Shown: in pieces, positions 9,490 through 16,963 of the stretch
Layout: each line of letters starts with the position of its first letter
Position numbering within the stretch: the stretch's first letter is position 1
Source: an uncultured Prevotella sp.
GTDB lineage: Bacteria; Bacteroidota; Bacteroidia; Bacteroidales; Bacteroidaceae
Direction: 5' to 3'
Assembly (NCBI GenBank): GCA_900318625.1
Contig: ONLG01000046.1
Location: 1 to 53,756, forward strand
DNA: 53,756 bases
Program-made: the position numbers and the translations under genes
The notes under the pieces: generated by a model
The model's input: the letters and a program-made list of their open reading frames with translations, nothing else
The model's database searches: none
Told to the model about the DNA's origin: nothing

Positions 9490-9840
9490 TCAAAAGGCTC
9501 TGTAGATAGGAGTAAGAATTATTTGGTCCGCCTTCTCAGTGCGCATCACTTCGCGGTAGAGCATAGAGTCTTCTTCGTCTTCCATCAGCACGGGTTCAAT
9601 GAGCACGCTGACTTTGCGGATGTCGCCAGCAATGTCGGCCCACTGTTCCCATGGGTCGGTAATCTCTGCTGCCGGAACAATGACGGCCACGTCGATGTCG
9701 CTGTCAGGATTGGCATAGCCCTTGGCGTATGAACCGTACATATAGACCTTGGGTTCAGTCTTATAGCGTGGACGTATCACTTGTTTGTAGCGTCTTACGG
9801 TGTCGAGGGCTTCGTCTCGGGTAAGCGTTCTTCTATCCAT
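9490..9840 (-). CDS. Minimal nucleotidyltransferase domain protein
   Basis: A 116-residue protein of the DNA polymerase beta-like (MNT) superfamily. GSYAKG (Gly36-Ser37) and the acidic pair DSDID (Asp48, Asp50) form the nucleotide and metal-binding site; a third acidic residue is probably in IEPVLMEDEE. MNT proteins often pair with a HEPN protein as toxin-antitoxin modules and can AMPylate their partner. No HEPN gene is adjacent here. Instead the RING/TerD-like gene follows, with its longest open frame overlapping this stop by 3-4 nt, so the two are probably co-transcribed. A TAACTTTG promoter element lies at 9914-9921. Confidence 0.85.
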   Translation of the reverse strand: MDRRTLTRDEALDTVRRYKQVIRPRYKTEPKVYMYGSYAKGYANPDSDIDVAVIVPAAEITDPWEQWADIAGDIRKVSVLIEPVLMEDEEDSMLYREVMRTEKADQIILTPIYRAF

Positions 9841-9913
9841 TGCGTAAGTTGTTTGGTTGTATCAATGATATAGTGGCAGGTGTTTGAGCTTTGTTTGAAA
9901 CTTATAACTGCTA

Positions 9914-9921
9914 CAAAGTTA
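9914..9921 (-). promoter_or_regulatory. -7 element upstream of the nucleotidyltransferase gene
   Basis: Minus-strand TAACTTTG matches TAnnTTTG. It would give a leader of about 70 nt for the two-gene nucleotidyltransferase and RING/TerD unit. Confidence 0.5.
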
Positions 9922-10050
9922 CAATTTTTTCCGAAAGCCCATTGCGCTTTGCTGTTAAAAGTGCAAAAAGGCAGGCCGCGCCCCCCATGATTACACTCCC
10001 GATGCAGCAATTATGTGGCAAATATAGTCTGATATTTCAGCCGATATTTG

Positions 10051-10058
10051 TATTTTTG
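10051..10058 (+). promoter_or_regulatory. -7 element of the AraC-family gene
   Basis: TATTTTTG matches TAnnTTTG. TCTG at 10028-10031 is a weak -33 candidate with a 19-nt spacer. The regulator starts 60 nt downstream. Confidence 0.5.
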
Positions 10059-10117
10059 CAGAGCAGAAAGGAGCATACGAGAGCACTTTCTGTTTACTGA
10101 AACCTACACACTAACCG

Positions 10118-10927
10118 ATGGACAACATACAGCATATCATCCTCGACGACACGCTGTCCAGAGTCGTGGAGCCCCAGTTCTCAGGCTATATATGCCATGC
10201 CTATTGTCATGGCGGCTCTTGCACGTTCATGCGCAACGGCAACGAGCATCGCATGGAGGCTGGCGACTGCCTTATCATTCCGCGTCGCGGCGACCTTGTG
10301 GAGAACCTGCATAAGAGCAGCGACTTCAGCGTAAGCGTGATTTATGTCACCCAGGAGTTTATCGAAGTGTCTACGCCGCAGTCCAACTATGGCATCCCCG
10401 GCCACCTGTCGCTGTTCCATAATCCCATTATGCGGCTCACGCCGGAGATGCAGCAACGCTGTGCCGCCAACTTTGAGGTGATCAGGCTGCGCCTCTCGCA
10501 GCCCCAGCACAACTTCTATCACGAGGTGCTTGCCAACGCCGTGCAGGCTATGATACTCGATTTCTTCGATTTCCATGCCGTGCTCTACGGTGCCGACAAG
10601 ATAACCTCGCAGTACAGGCAGATCATGGAGCAGTTTCTCAATATGCTCGACCAAGGCGATTACCTCACCAATCGCGAGATAGGCTACTATGCCGACAAGC
10701 TTTGCATCACGCCAAAGTATCTGAGCGAGGTGGCAAAGAAGGTCAGCGGTATGTCGGCCAACTACTGGATAAACCGCTACACTGCGCTCGACATCAGCCG
10801 GCGGCTGCGCGACCGCTCGCTGTCGTTCACCGACATAAGCGATATGTACGGCTTCTCATCGCTGTCGCACTTCAACCGCTATGTGAAGAAAAACCTCGGA
10901 GCCACGCCAACCGATTTCAGGGAGTAA
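10118..10927 (+). CDS. AraC-family transcriptional regulator
   Basis: A 269-residue regulator. The N-terminal half is a cupin-like sensing domain (EAGDCLIIPRRGD). The C-terminal 100 residues contain the two helix-turn-helix motifs of AraC proteins: EIGYYADKLCITPKYLSEVAKK, and DISDMYGFSSLSHFNRYVKK followed by GATPTDFRE. It probably controls the redox genes next to it: the FMN reductase starts 31 nt downstream on the same strand, and transporters, nitroreductase and flavodoxins lie just beyond. The inducer cannot be read from the sequence. Confidence 0.9.
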   Translation: MDNIQHIILDDTLSRVVEPQFSGYICHAYCHGGSCTFMRNGNEHRMEAGDCLIIPRRGDLVENLHKSSDFSVSVIYVTQEFIEVSTPQSNYGIPGHLSLFHNPIMRLTPEMQQRCAANFEVIRLRLSQPQHNFYHEVLANAVQAMILDFFDFHAVLYGADKITSQYRQIMEQFLNMLDQGDYLTNREIGYYADKLCITPKYLSEVAKKVSGMSANYWINRYTALDISRRLRDRSLSFTDISDMYGFSSLSHFNRYVKKNLGATPTDFRE

Positions 10928-10958
10928 TCTATTATTCAACTTATAAAGCGATTATCAC

Positions 10959-11582
10959 ATGAAAGTACTACTCATCAACGGCAGTCCGCGCAAGAACGGC
11001 AACACGTTTGTGGCGCTGAGCGAGGCTGCCAAGACACTCGAAAAGCACGGTCTGGAAGCAGAGATTGTCCACATCGGGGTGAAGCCCGTGCGTGGCTGCA
11101 TTGCCTGCGGGCAGTGCATAATGAAGCAGTTGGAGCGTTGCGTGTTCGACGACGACATCTGCAACCGCATCACAGAGAAGCTGAAGGAGAGCGATGCGCT
11201 GATTGTCGGCTCGCCGGTCTACTACGGACAGCCCAACGGCTCGGTGCTGTCGCTCGTTCAGAGGATGTTCTTCTCTGCTGGCAAGTATGCAAAGAACAAG
11301 CCTGCCGCTGCCGTGTGCGTGTGCCGAAGGGGCGGTTCTACGGCTGCTTTCCAGACCATGAACATGGCTTTCGAGATGATGAATATGCCCGTAGTCACCT
11401 CGCAGTACTGGAACATAGCCTACGGACGCGAGCCCGGTCAGGCTGCGCTCGACGTGGAGGGTATGCAGACCATGCGCACTATGGCCGACAACATGGCCTG
11501 GCTGCTGAAGAAGATTCATGCCGACGGCAATCCCGGCTATCCCGAACGTGAGGAATGGCAGCCTATGAACTTCATCAGATAA
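10959..11582 (+). CDS. NADPH-dependent FMN reductase-type flavoprotein
   Basis: A 207-residue flavodoxin-fold protein. The P-loop-like FMN site GSPRKNGNT is at residues 8-16, and GSPVYYGQPNGSV forms the second FMN loop. CIACGQC lies between them; in related proteins these cysteines are structural or redox active. Members reduce quinones, FMN, azo or nitro compounds with NAD(P)H. It sits 31 nt after the AraC regulator and ends at a strong terminator, so the two probably form an operon. Confidence 0.88.
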   Translation: MKVLLINGSPRKNGNTFVALSEAAKTLEKHGLEAEIVHIGVKPVRGCIACGQCIMKQLERCVFDDDICNRITEKLKESDALIVGSPVYYGQPNGSVLSLVQRMFFSAGKYAKNKPAAAVCVCRRGGSTAAFQTMNMAFEMMNMPVVTSQYWNIAYGREPGQAALDVEGMQTMRTMADNMAWLLKKIHADGNPGYPEREEWQPMNFIR

Positions 11583-11612
11583 CTGCGAAATATCCTTACA
11601 CCAACCTCGTTG

Positions 11613-11668
11613 ATACTCGCACGTTTGGTGGCAAGACTGCTTCTGCCGCCATACGTGCGAGTATTTTG
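11613..11668 (+). terminator. Terminator of the AraC / FMN reductase unit
   Basis: ATACTCGCACGT (11613-11624) pairs perfectly with ACGTGCGAGTAT (11653-11664). An inner helix GGTGGCA/TGCCGCC extends it, and TTTT follows. Confidence 0.8.
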
Positions 11669-11743
11669 CATGGATAGGTGCCGTTTCTGGCCCTGCTGAA
11701 GGCGTAAAGCTGCCATGACCAGCCAGCTTCAGCCTTTTCCGCA

Positions 11744-11880
11744 GTGCTCCGTAAGTTTTCTCCAACTGCCCCGGAGCAATGCTACGGCATAGCTGGAGCA
11801 GTGCTACAGCATAGCCGTAAGGTTTCTCCAAGGCTGCTGGAGAAAGTTTACGGCAGCCTCCGTAAAATCCGATTTGCTGC
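11744..11880. repeat. Intergenic repeat cluster with hairpin
   Basis: Two near-identical 22-bp direct repeats are adjacent (GGAGCAATGCTACGGCATAG and GGAGCAGTGCTACAGCATAG as cores, about 11773-11816). They run into a long inverted repeat: GCCGTAA (11814-11820) with TTACGGC (11848-11854), enclosing TTTCTCCA (11823-11830) with TGGAGAAA (11838-11845). Variants of CGTAA-TTTCTCC recur on both sides. The remaining sequence to 12187 shows no gene I can support. Confidence 0.6.
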
Positions 11881-12187
11881 TAATCAGCTTATAAACAAGA
11901 TGTTGTATGGGGTGGGTGAGTGTAAAGCTCGAAAGGGCGGCTGCGAAGCCGTCAGACTGTTGGCGGCAAACCTGACTGCTTTCGCTGGGTGGAGAAAATC
12001 TGCCGTTTGCCTGATTGCGGATGCAAATCGGGCAGAAATGCGAATGAAAACCGCCGCAGAAACTTCGGATGAGAATATTTATGAGTGGCCGAGAGCGGCT
12101 TGCCGTGCCTTTCCGGGCGTGTTTCGTCTCTGAAACAGCCGATTGGCACAGGTCGATTTTTTGTCGTTAAGTTTTACAAAACGGCTG

Positions 12188-13366
12188 TCAGCTGATGCGG
12201 CGCGACAGATACGTCTTGCGCGTAACACCAAAGAAGAGCAGCACGCCAGCCAGATGCATCGCAACAACCCACCAGAAGGCAGCGGTGTAGTTGGCATACT
12301 CGGCTATGAGTCCGCCCAACAAGATGCCTACTCCCATGCCGAGGTCCCAGCTCGTGAGCAGTGTTGAGTTGGCGGTGCCGCGTTCGCTGCTGCGCGCCAT
12401 GCCTATAATCATGTTCTGGAAGGCAGGCCAGAGGTGTCCGTTGCCCAGACCAATCAGCACAGCCGAGCCATAGTAGCCCACCGGGTTGGGACAAACGGCA
12501 AACAGCGTATAGCCAACCGTTGAGACCAGTATGCCTACGGTGGCATTGTGGGTCATCTTTCCCTCGCGCAAGGCGCGCCCTCCCTGCAGGCGCGACAGCA
12601 TCAGGCCTGCCGCCAAGAGCATGAAGTAGGTGCCGGTGCCGCTGGTGATGTTCATCACTTCCTTGCCGTAGATGGCCAGATAGTTGCTCAGCACGCCGTA
12701 GCAGATGCCGAAGAAGGCCATGTTCAGCCCGAGCGTCCACCCTCTGAGCAGAAAGAAGCGGTCGAGCGAAAGAGCTTTCTTGTTGGCCACAGGCTCGCGC
12801 CTGGGCATCTTCACCGTGGCATCAACGGCAAAGCCGATGCCGGCAACGACGAAGGCAATCCAGAAAAGTATGTCGAAATCGTGGACATAGCGGTAGACGA
12901 ACACGCCTACCGTGGGGGCTATGGCCGTGGCCAGGTTGTTGCTCAGGCCATAGTAGCCTATGCCCTCAGTGCGCCTTGATGATGGCAGCACGTCGATGGC
13001 CACCGTGCTGTTGGACACGGTAGAGGCACCGAAGGGTGCTCCGTGAACAGTGCGCACAATGGCAAACAGCAGCAGGCTGCCCGCAACGAGATAGCCGCCA
13101 AAGCACAGGAAATAGAGAAACAAGCTGAGAAGGAGCACTCGCTTGCGTGGGAAGCTGTCGACCACATATCCGCTGAACGGGCGCACCACAAGGGCGGTGA
13201 TGGTGTAGCCCGACAGCACGATGCCGATGGTGTCCTTTGTTGCGCCAAAGGTGTCTTTCAGATAGAGTGGCAGCAAGGGGGCCAACAGATAGAAGGCAAA
13301 GAACAATGCAAAGTTGGCTGTCATCACCTTCCAGTAGTTGCTGTTCCAAAGTTTGTCCTGACTCAT
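12188..13366 (-). CDS. MFS transporter
   Basis: A 392-residue major facilitator with about 12 hydrophobic segments. The loop between helices 2 and 3 (GYVVDSFPRKRVL) follows the MFS G-x-x-x-D-x-x-x-R-(K/R) signature. The N-terminus SNYWKVMTANFALFFAFYLL is typical of Bacteroidetes sugar or drug efflux-type MFS proteins. Substrate unknown. The start overlaps the stop of the upstream symporter gene by 4 nt, indicating translational coupling. Confidence 0.88.
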   Translation of the reverse strand: MSQDKLWNSNYWKVMTANFALFFAFYLLAPLLPLYLKDTFGATKDTIGIVLSGYTITALVVRPFSGYVVDSFPRKRVLLLSLFLYFLCFGGYLVAGSLLLFAIVRTVHGAPFGASTVSNSTVAIDVLPSSRRTEGIGYYGLSNNLATAIAPTVGVFVYRYVHDFDILFWIAFVVAGIGFAVDATVKMPRREPVANKKALSLDRFFLLRGWTLGLNMAFFGICYGVLSNYLAIYGKEVMNITSGTGTYFMLLAAGLMLSRLQGGRALREGKMTHNATVGILVSTVGYTLFAVCPNPVGYYGSAVLIGLGNGHLWPAFQNMIIGMARSSERGTANSTLLTSWDLGMGVGILLGGLIAEYANYTAAFWWVVAMHLAGVLLFFGVTRKTYLSRRIS

Positions 13367-14313
13367 TGTGCCTCGCCTTTAGTCCTGTTGGCTAAGCGGG
13401 CGTAGGCTCTCGCTACGATGGCTCCGCTGAGATTGTGCCACACGCTGAACACCGCGCCGGGTATGGTGGCCATGGGATAGGCCGCAAAGTGTATGGTGGC
13501 AAGGCCGGAGGCGAGTCCTGAGTTCTGCATACCAACCTCGATGCTCACGGCGCGCCGCTTCACGCTGTTCATTCCCAACATCCGGCCCACGCCATAGCCG
13601 AGCAACAGGCCGAAGAAATTGTGGAGCATCACGACGAGGATTATCGTCAGGCCGCCAGCCATCAGCTTTGCTGCATTGGCTGAGATGATTATCAGCACGA
13701 TGAAACAGATGGTGAGCGAGGAGAGGGCAGGCAGATAGGCTGATGCCTGCTCAGTGAGCCGAGGCCAAAGGCGATTGGCAATGAGGCCGAGTGCTATCGG
13801 GAGTATCACCACCCAGAGGATGCTGAGCAACATTCCCATAACGTCGACATCAACAGACTTGCCTGCAAGCAGCCACACAAGGAGCGGCGTGGCTACGGGA
13901 GCAATGAGGGTGGACGTGGCTGTCATGCCAACCGACAGCGCGAGGTCGCCTTTGGCAAGATAGGTGATAACGTTGGAAGCCGTGCCGCCGGGGCAACAGC
14001 CCACCAGCACCACGCCTATAGTGAGAGCCTCGTCGAGGGAAAAGGCGCGCGACAGCAGCCAAGCCAGCATGGGCATGATGGTGAACTGAGCCACGCAACC
14101 GGTAATAACGTCTTTGGGGCGGCTGAACACCACGGCGAAATCTTTGGGCTTCAGGGTCAGGCCCATGCCAAACATGATTACGCCGAGGAGCGGATTGATG
14201 ACTGTGGGCTTGATGTCGTCGAACACATCGGGCAGCAATAGTCCCAGAGCTGCCGACAGCAACACCAAGGCACCCATGTAATCGGAAATCACTTTACATA
14301 TTTGCTTCAACAT
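13363..14313 (-). CDS. Bile acid:sodium symporter family transporter
   Basis: A 316-residue membrane protein with 9-10 hydrophobic segments. CCPGGTASNVITYLAKGD is the hallmark of the BASS family, and LIIISANAAKL and GVGRMLGMN fit the later helices. BASS members import bile acids, pyruvate, pantoate or other organic anions with sodium; the substrate cannot be told here. It is the first gene of a two-gene operon with the MFS transporter. Pairing of an importer with an exporter is unusual but suggests one related set of compounds. Confidence 0.9.
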   Translation of the reverse strand: MLKQICKVISDYMGALVLLSAALGLLLPDVFDDIKPTVINPLLGVIMFGMGLTLKPKDFAVVFSRPKDVITGCVAQFTIMPMLAWLLSRAFSLDEALTIGVVLVGCCPGGTASNVITYLAKGDLALSVGMTATSTLIAPVATPLLVWLLAGKSVDVDVMGMLLSILWVVILPIALGLIANRLWPRLTEQASAYLPALSSLTICFIVLIIISANAAKLMAGGLTIILVVMLHNFFGLLLGYGVGRMLGMNSVKRRAVSIEVGMQNSGLASGLATIHFAAYPMATIPGAVFSVWHNLSGAIVARAYARLANRTKGEAQ

Positions 14314-14342
14314 AAGCTTTGTGTGTGTCTGTATTCAGAGTG

Positions 14343-14350
14343 CAAAGGTA
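14343..14350 (-). promoter_or_regulatory. -7 element of the symporter / MFS operon
   Basis: Minus-strand TACCTTTG matches TAnnTTTG, 30 nt before the symporter start; ATTG at 14373-14376 is a possible -33 box with a slightly long spacer. Confidence 0.55.
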
Positions 14351-14450
14351 CACAAATGCGATAGAAACCGAGCAATATTTTGCTCTGCAATTATTCTATT
14401 AAAGTCTTATGAGCGGTATCCCATATAGCTCCTTGTTGTCGCTGTATGGT

Positions 14451-15227
14451 TCAAATCCATTCTATATCAGGCTCTTCGGCACTCTGTGCGTCGCGTTCGT
14501 GGCTGAGGAAGTCGCTCCAGCGGCATAGCTTGCCAGCTCCTACCTCGAAATGATACTTGGCAATGCCCAGATCCATCTTCGTGAAACCCAGCAGCGAGAA
14601 GCCGCGCTTGGCAGCTATGCGGTGCCTGCCGGCATATTCTTCGGTATAGACAAAGGAGAACTTCTGCTGATTTATGGCTGTTGGAGCGAGCAGGGCGGCT
14701 TCGACACCTTTGCGGAACCAGGTTGGAGTGGCTTCGGCTGAGTTGCCCCCAGAGCCGAGCGGCTTTACGGCAGAGCTGCTGACCTGCTCAACGGTCTTGA
14801 TCTTGTGTGCCGAGCCTTGTGTCTTGCCGTAGCCGATGGCAATGTAGCAAGCAACCTTCTCGCCCTCGCCGAGCACGTATGTTCCCGGTATCTTAGAGTA
14901 GTTTACTCCAACCCAGCAGGTGTTAAGCCCGAGCATCTGTGCCACCAGCACCAGGTGCTCGCCAAAGTAGCCCACACGCTCGTCGAGGTCGTCAGCCTTT
15001 TGTCCGGCAACAACAAGATAGTTGGCCACGCCACGAAAGCGGCCATATTTGGACAGCGGTCCGAGAAAAGCCTTTGGCTCGTTTCTGACCAGCTGGATGT
15101 GCAGACAGCCCTCGCGGTTGACTACGTCTATCTCATGCTCAAGCACCTTTACAACATCTTCGGACATTGGCTTGTCCTGATAAGCCCTTACGCTATGCCG
15201 GGCTTCTATAGCTTCATGTATTGTCAT
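14451..15227 (-). CDS. Nitroreductase family protein
   Basis: A 258-residue protein. The opening IEARHSVRAYQDKPM is the FMN-binding start of nitroreductases (R-x-S-x-R-x-x). LLAPTAINQQKFSFVY is the second conserved block, and LGIAKYHFEV comes near the end. Members reduce nitro compounds, quinones or flavins. The protein is longer than minimal nitroreductases, with the conserved blocks spread over the whole length. It has its own TATCTTTG promoter element (15291-15298, minus strand). Neighbours are other flavoproteins, implying a shared stress or electron-transfer role. Confidence 0.88.
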   Translation of the reverse strand: MTIHEAIEARHSVRAYQDKPMSEDVVKVLEHEIDVVNREGCLHIQLVRNEPKAFLGPLSKYGRFRGVANYLVVAGQKADDLDERVGYFGEHLVLVAQMLGLNTCWVGVNYSKIPGTYVLGEGEKVACYIAIGYGKTQGSAHKIKTVEQVSSSAVKPLGSGGNSAEATPTWFRKGVEAALLAPTAINQQKFSFVYTEEYAGRHRIAAKRGFSLLGFTKMDLGIAKYHFEVGAGKLCRWSDFLSHERDAQSAEEPDIEWI

Positions 15228-15373
15228 ATCAATCTTGGTTTATTGGTATTACGTTGTGTATGTCCTTGCTATTGCGTGGCTAACACTCCACAAAGATACT
15301 GTTTCGGTTCAATATGACATAACAAATCGGCCCTTTTATCTTTCATGCTGTCGGGCTCTTCTTGCGCAGAAAA

Positions 15374-15417
15374 CAAAATAAAAACTCCCCGGGAGGCTGA
15401 CTGTGGCTCTCGGGGAG
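15374..15417 (-). terminator. Terminator of the flavodoxin lipoprotein gene
   Basis: CTCCCCGGGAG (15385-15395) pairs with CTCTCGGGGAG (15407-15417). On the minus strand the hairpin is followed by TTTTATTTTGTTTT. It lies 64 nt after the stop at 15481. Confidence 0.8.
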
Positions 15418-15480
15418 GTGCTGATAGGGATTGAAAATGGTTTCTATCTTACTGTCGTGTGGTTATGGCGTGGCTGGAGA

Positions 15481-16116
15481 TTATTTATATCCAAGTCCTT
15501 TCAGCCATTTTTCCACTTCCGACTTCTTTGTGCGTACATCGTGGCCGTACATTGAGAAGCCTTTGGTGACGTTGGCCTTCGGGTATGCTTCCTTTACGTC
15601 CTCTACACATCGGCCAAGCCCCGACCCCTCGTGAGTGGTGAAGGGGATGACAGTCTTGCCGCTCAGGTCGTATTTCTTGAAGAATGTGAAGACTATCTGT
15701 GGGTATGTGCCCCACCAGATGGGGCCTCCGATGAAGACCGTGTCGTACTTAGAAACGTCAAGCGAGCCGTCGAACTCTGGCAGCTCGCCTTTTTGTTGCT
15801 CTTCCTTGGCAAGGTCGCAGAGGGGCTGATAGGCCATGCCGTCGTATTTGTCGGTCTTCAGTTCAAACTGGTCGGCTCCTGTAATCTCGGAGATATAGTC
15901 GGCAACTATCTTTGTGTTGCCGACTTTGATGTTGCCGACACTGTAGTTGTCGCCTGCGTGAGAGAAGAACACAACCAATGCCTTCCCGTCTGTCTTCACT
16001 TGGGTCTGCTCCTGAGCAGGCTCGTTCACTGCCACATCGTTTTTCTTTGTGCCGCTGCAAGCGGTAGACACCAGCACAAACAATGCCGATGCCAGGATGT
16101 ACTTCATTGCTTTCAT
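15481..16116 (-). CDS. Flavodoxin-domain lipoprotein
   Basis: A 211-residue protein with a lipoprotein signal (lipobox STAC, Cys20) followed by a short linker and a flavodoxin fold. FMN-binding loops are FFSHAGDNYSVG after the first strand, IGGPIWWGTYP for the 50s-like loop, and TTHEGSGLG for the 90s-like loop. Flavodoxins are normally cytoplasmic; here the lipid anchor would place the electron carrier in the envelope. A second Met (MKYIL, 3 codons in) could also be the start. It is followed by its own terminator and lies 35 nt after a cytoplasmic flavodoxin gene. Confidence 0.88.
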   Translation of the reverse strand: MKAMKYILASALFVLVSTACSGTKKNDVAVNEPAQEQTQVKTDGKALVVFFSHAGDNYSVGNIKVGNTKIVADYISEITGADQFELKTDKYDGMAYQPLCDLAKEEQQKGELPEFDGSLDVSKYDTVFIGGPIWWGTYPQIVFTFFKKYDLSGKTVIPFTTHEGSGLGRCVEDVKEAYPKANVTKGFSMYGHDVRTKKSEVEKWLKGLGYK

Positions 16117-16151
16117 TTCTTTTATATACTTTATTCAACAATGTTTAATGG

Positions 16152-16670
16152 TTAACTTGCCATGTCGGCTATCATTCGGGCTTCGCCATCGGCATTTGCA
16201 GCCTCGGCTCCGTGGATTGAAGTTCCGGCAAGGACTGTTGCATCGGGACACAGTTTCTTGATAAACCTCTCCGAAGACCCCATTCCGCTGCCCTCGTTGG
16301 TGCAGAAGGGGATAATTCTCTTGCCCGAGAAATCGTAGCTTTCAAGGAAAGTGTAGCACACCATGGGCATTGTACCCCACCAGTTTGGGTAGCCCAGGAT
16401 GATGGTATCGTAGCCGGCAATCGACGGCAGCGGATTCTTTAGCTCAGGGCGGGCTTGGTCGTGCAGTTCCTTCTTGGCCTCTTCGATGCAGGTCATATAG
16501 GATTTTGAATACTCGTAGGTCGTGTCAATCTGGTAGACATCGGCATCAGGCAACAGTGCCTTTATCTTTGCGGCAACCACCTCGGTGTTGCTCAGTTTCA
16601 GTTCTCGTATGCTACCGTTGACATAGTTCTCCCCGCGACGGGAGTAGTACGCAATCAATGTTTTTGCCAT
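16152..16670 (-). CDS. Flavodoxin
   Basis: A 172-residue soluble flavodoxin-fold protein without signal. IAYYSRRGENY, LGYPNWWGTMPM and CTNEGSGMG match, one by one, the FMN loops of the neighbouring lipoprotein flavodoxin, so the two are paralogues of the same four-loop type. They probably form one operon (35-nt gap) from the promoter at 16696-16725. The substrate or partner is unknown; a role in reducing quinones or as an electron carrier is inferred. Confidence 0.9.
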   Translation of the reverse strand: MAKTLIAYYSRRGENYVNGSIRELKLSNTEVVAAKIKALLPDADVYQIDTTYEYSKSYMTCIEEAKKELHDQARPELKNPLPSIAGYDTIILGYPNWWGTMPMVCYTFLESYDFSGKRIIPFCTNEGSGMGSSERFIKKLCPDATVLAGTSIHGAEAANADGEARMIADMAS

Positions 16671-16695
16671 AGTTAGGATATTTGTTTGTTTGCTG

Positions 16696-16725
16696 CAAAG
16701 TTAGCAACTATACAGTTGTTGCAAC
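16696..16725 (-). promoter_or_regulatory. Promoter of the flavodoxin pair
   Basis: On the minus strand GTTG (16725-16722), an 18-nt spacer and TAACTTTG (16703-16696) fit the Bacteroidetes consensus, 26 nt before the start. Confidence 0.6.
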
Positions 16726-16843
16726 TTATACGGATTGCGGTTAGTTTTACCTTTTTTACAGCTTCTTCGCTAATGGTTGATAATGATGTTCGCGCTATGT
16801 CAGCCGACTTGCAAATCTGATTGAGGATATTTCATGGAATAAG

Positions 16844-16910
16844 AAAAACCAAACAGGAAACTGTAACCTATGATATAATAAGGTTTCAGTTTCCCATTTG
16901 GTTGGTTTTT
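16844..16910 (-). terminator. Terminator between flavodoxin and propeller genes
   Basis: A long stem: CCAAA/TTTGG, GAAACTG (16857-16863) with CAGTTTC (16887-16893), and AACCT/AGGTT. T-rich flanks lie on both sides, so it can act in both directions. It serves the minus-strand gene ending at 16964. Confidence 0.75.
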
Positions 16911-16963
16911 AGTCGTTTAAGAGGGGAACAACGCTGTTCTCCTGTGTATTCAGACAGTTGCTG

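Noticed and set aside
9795-10010. 71-residue minus-strand frame upstream of the nucleotidyltransferase, a possible HEPN partner
   Set aside because: No HEPN motif (R-x4-6-H) or helical pattern; it overlaps the nucleotidyltransferase and its promoter region.
11744-12133. 129-residue plus-strand frame
   Set aside because: It mainly translates the repeats and hairpin; no domain.
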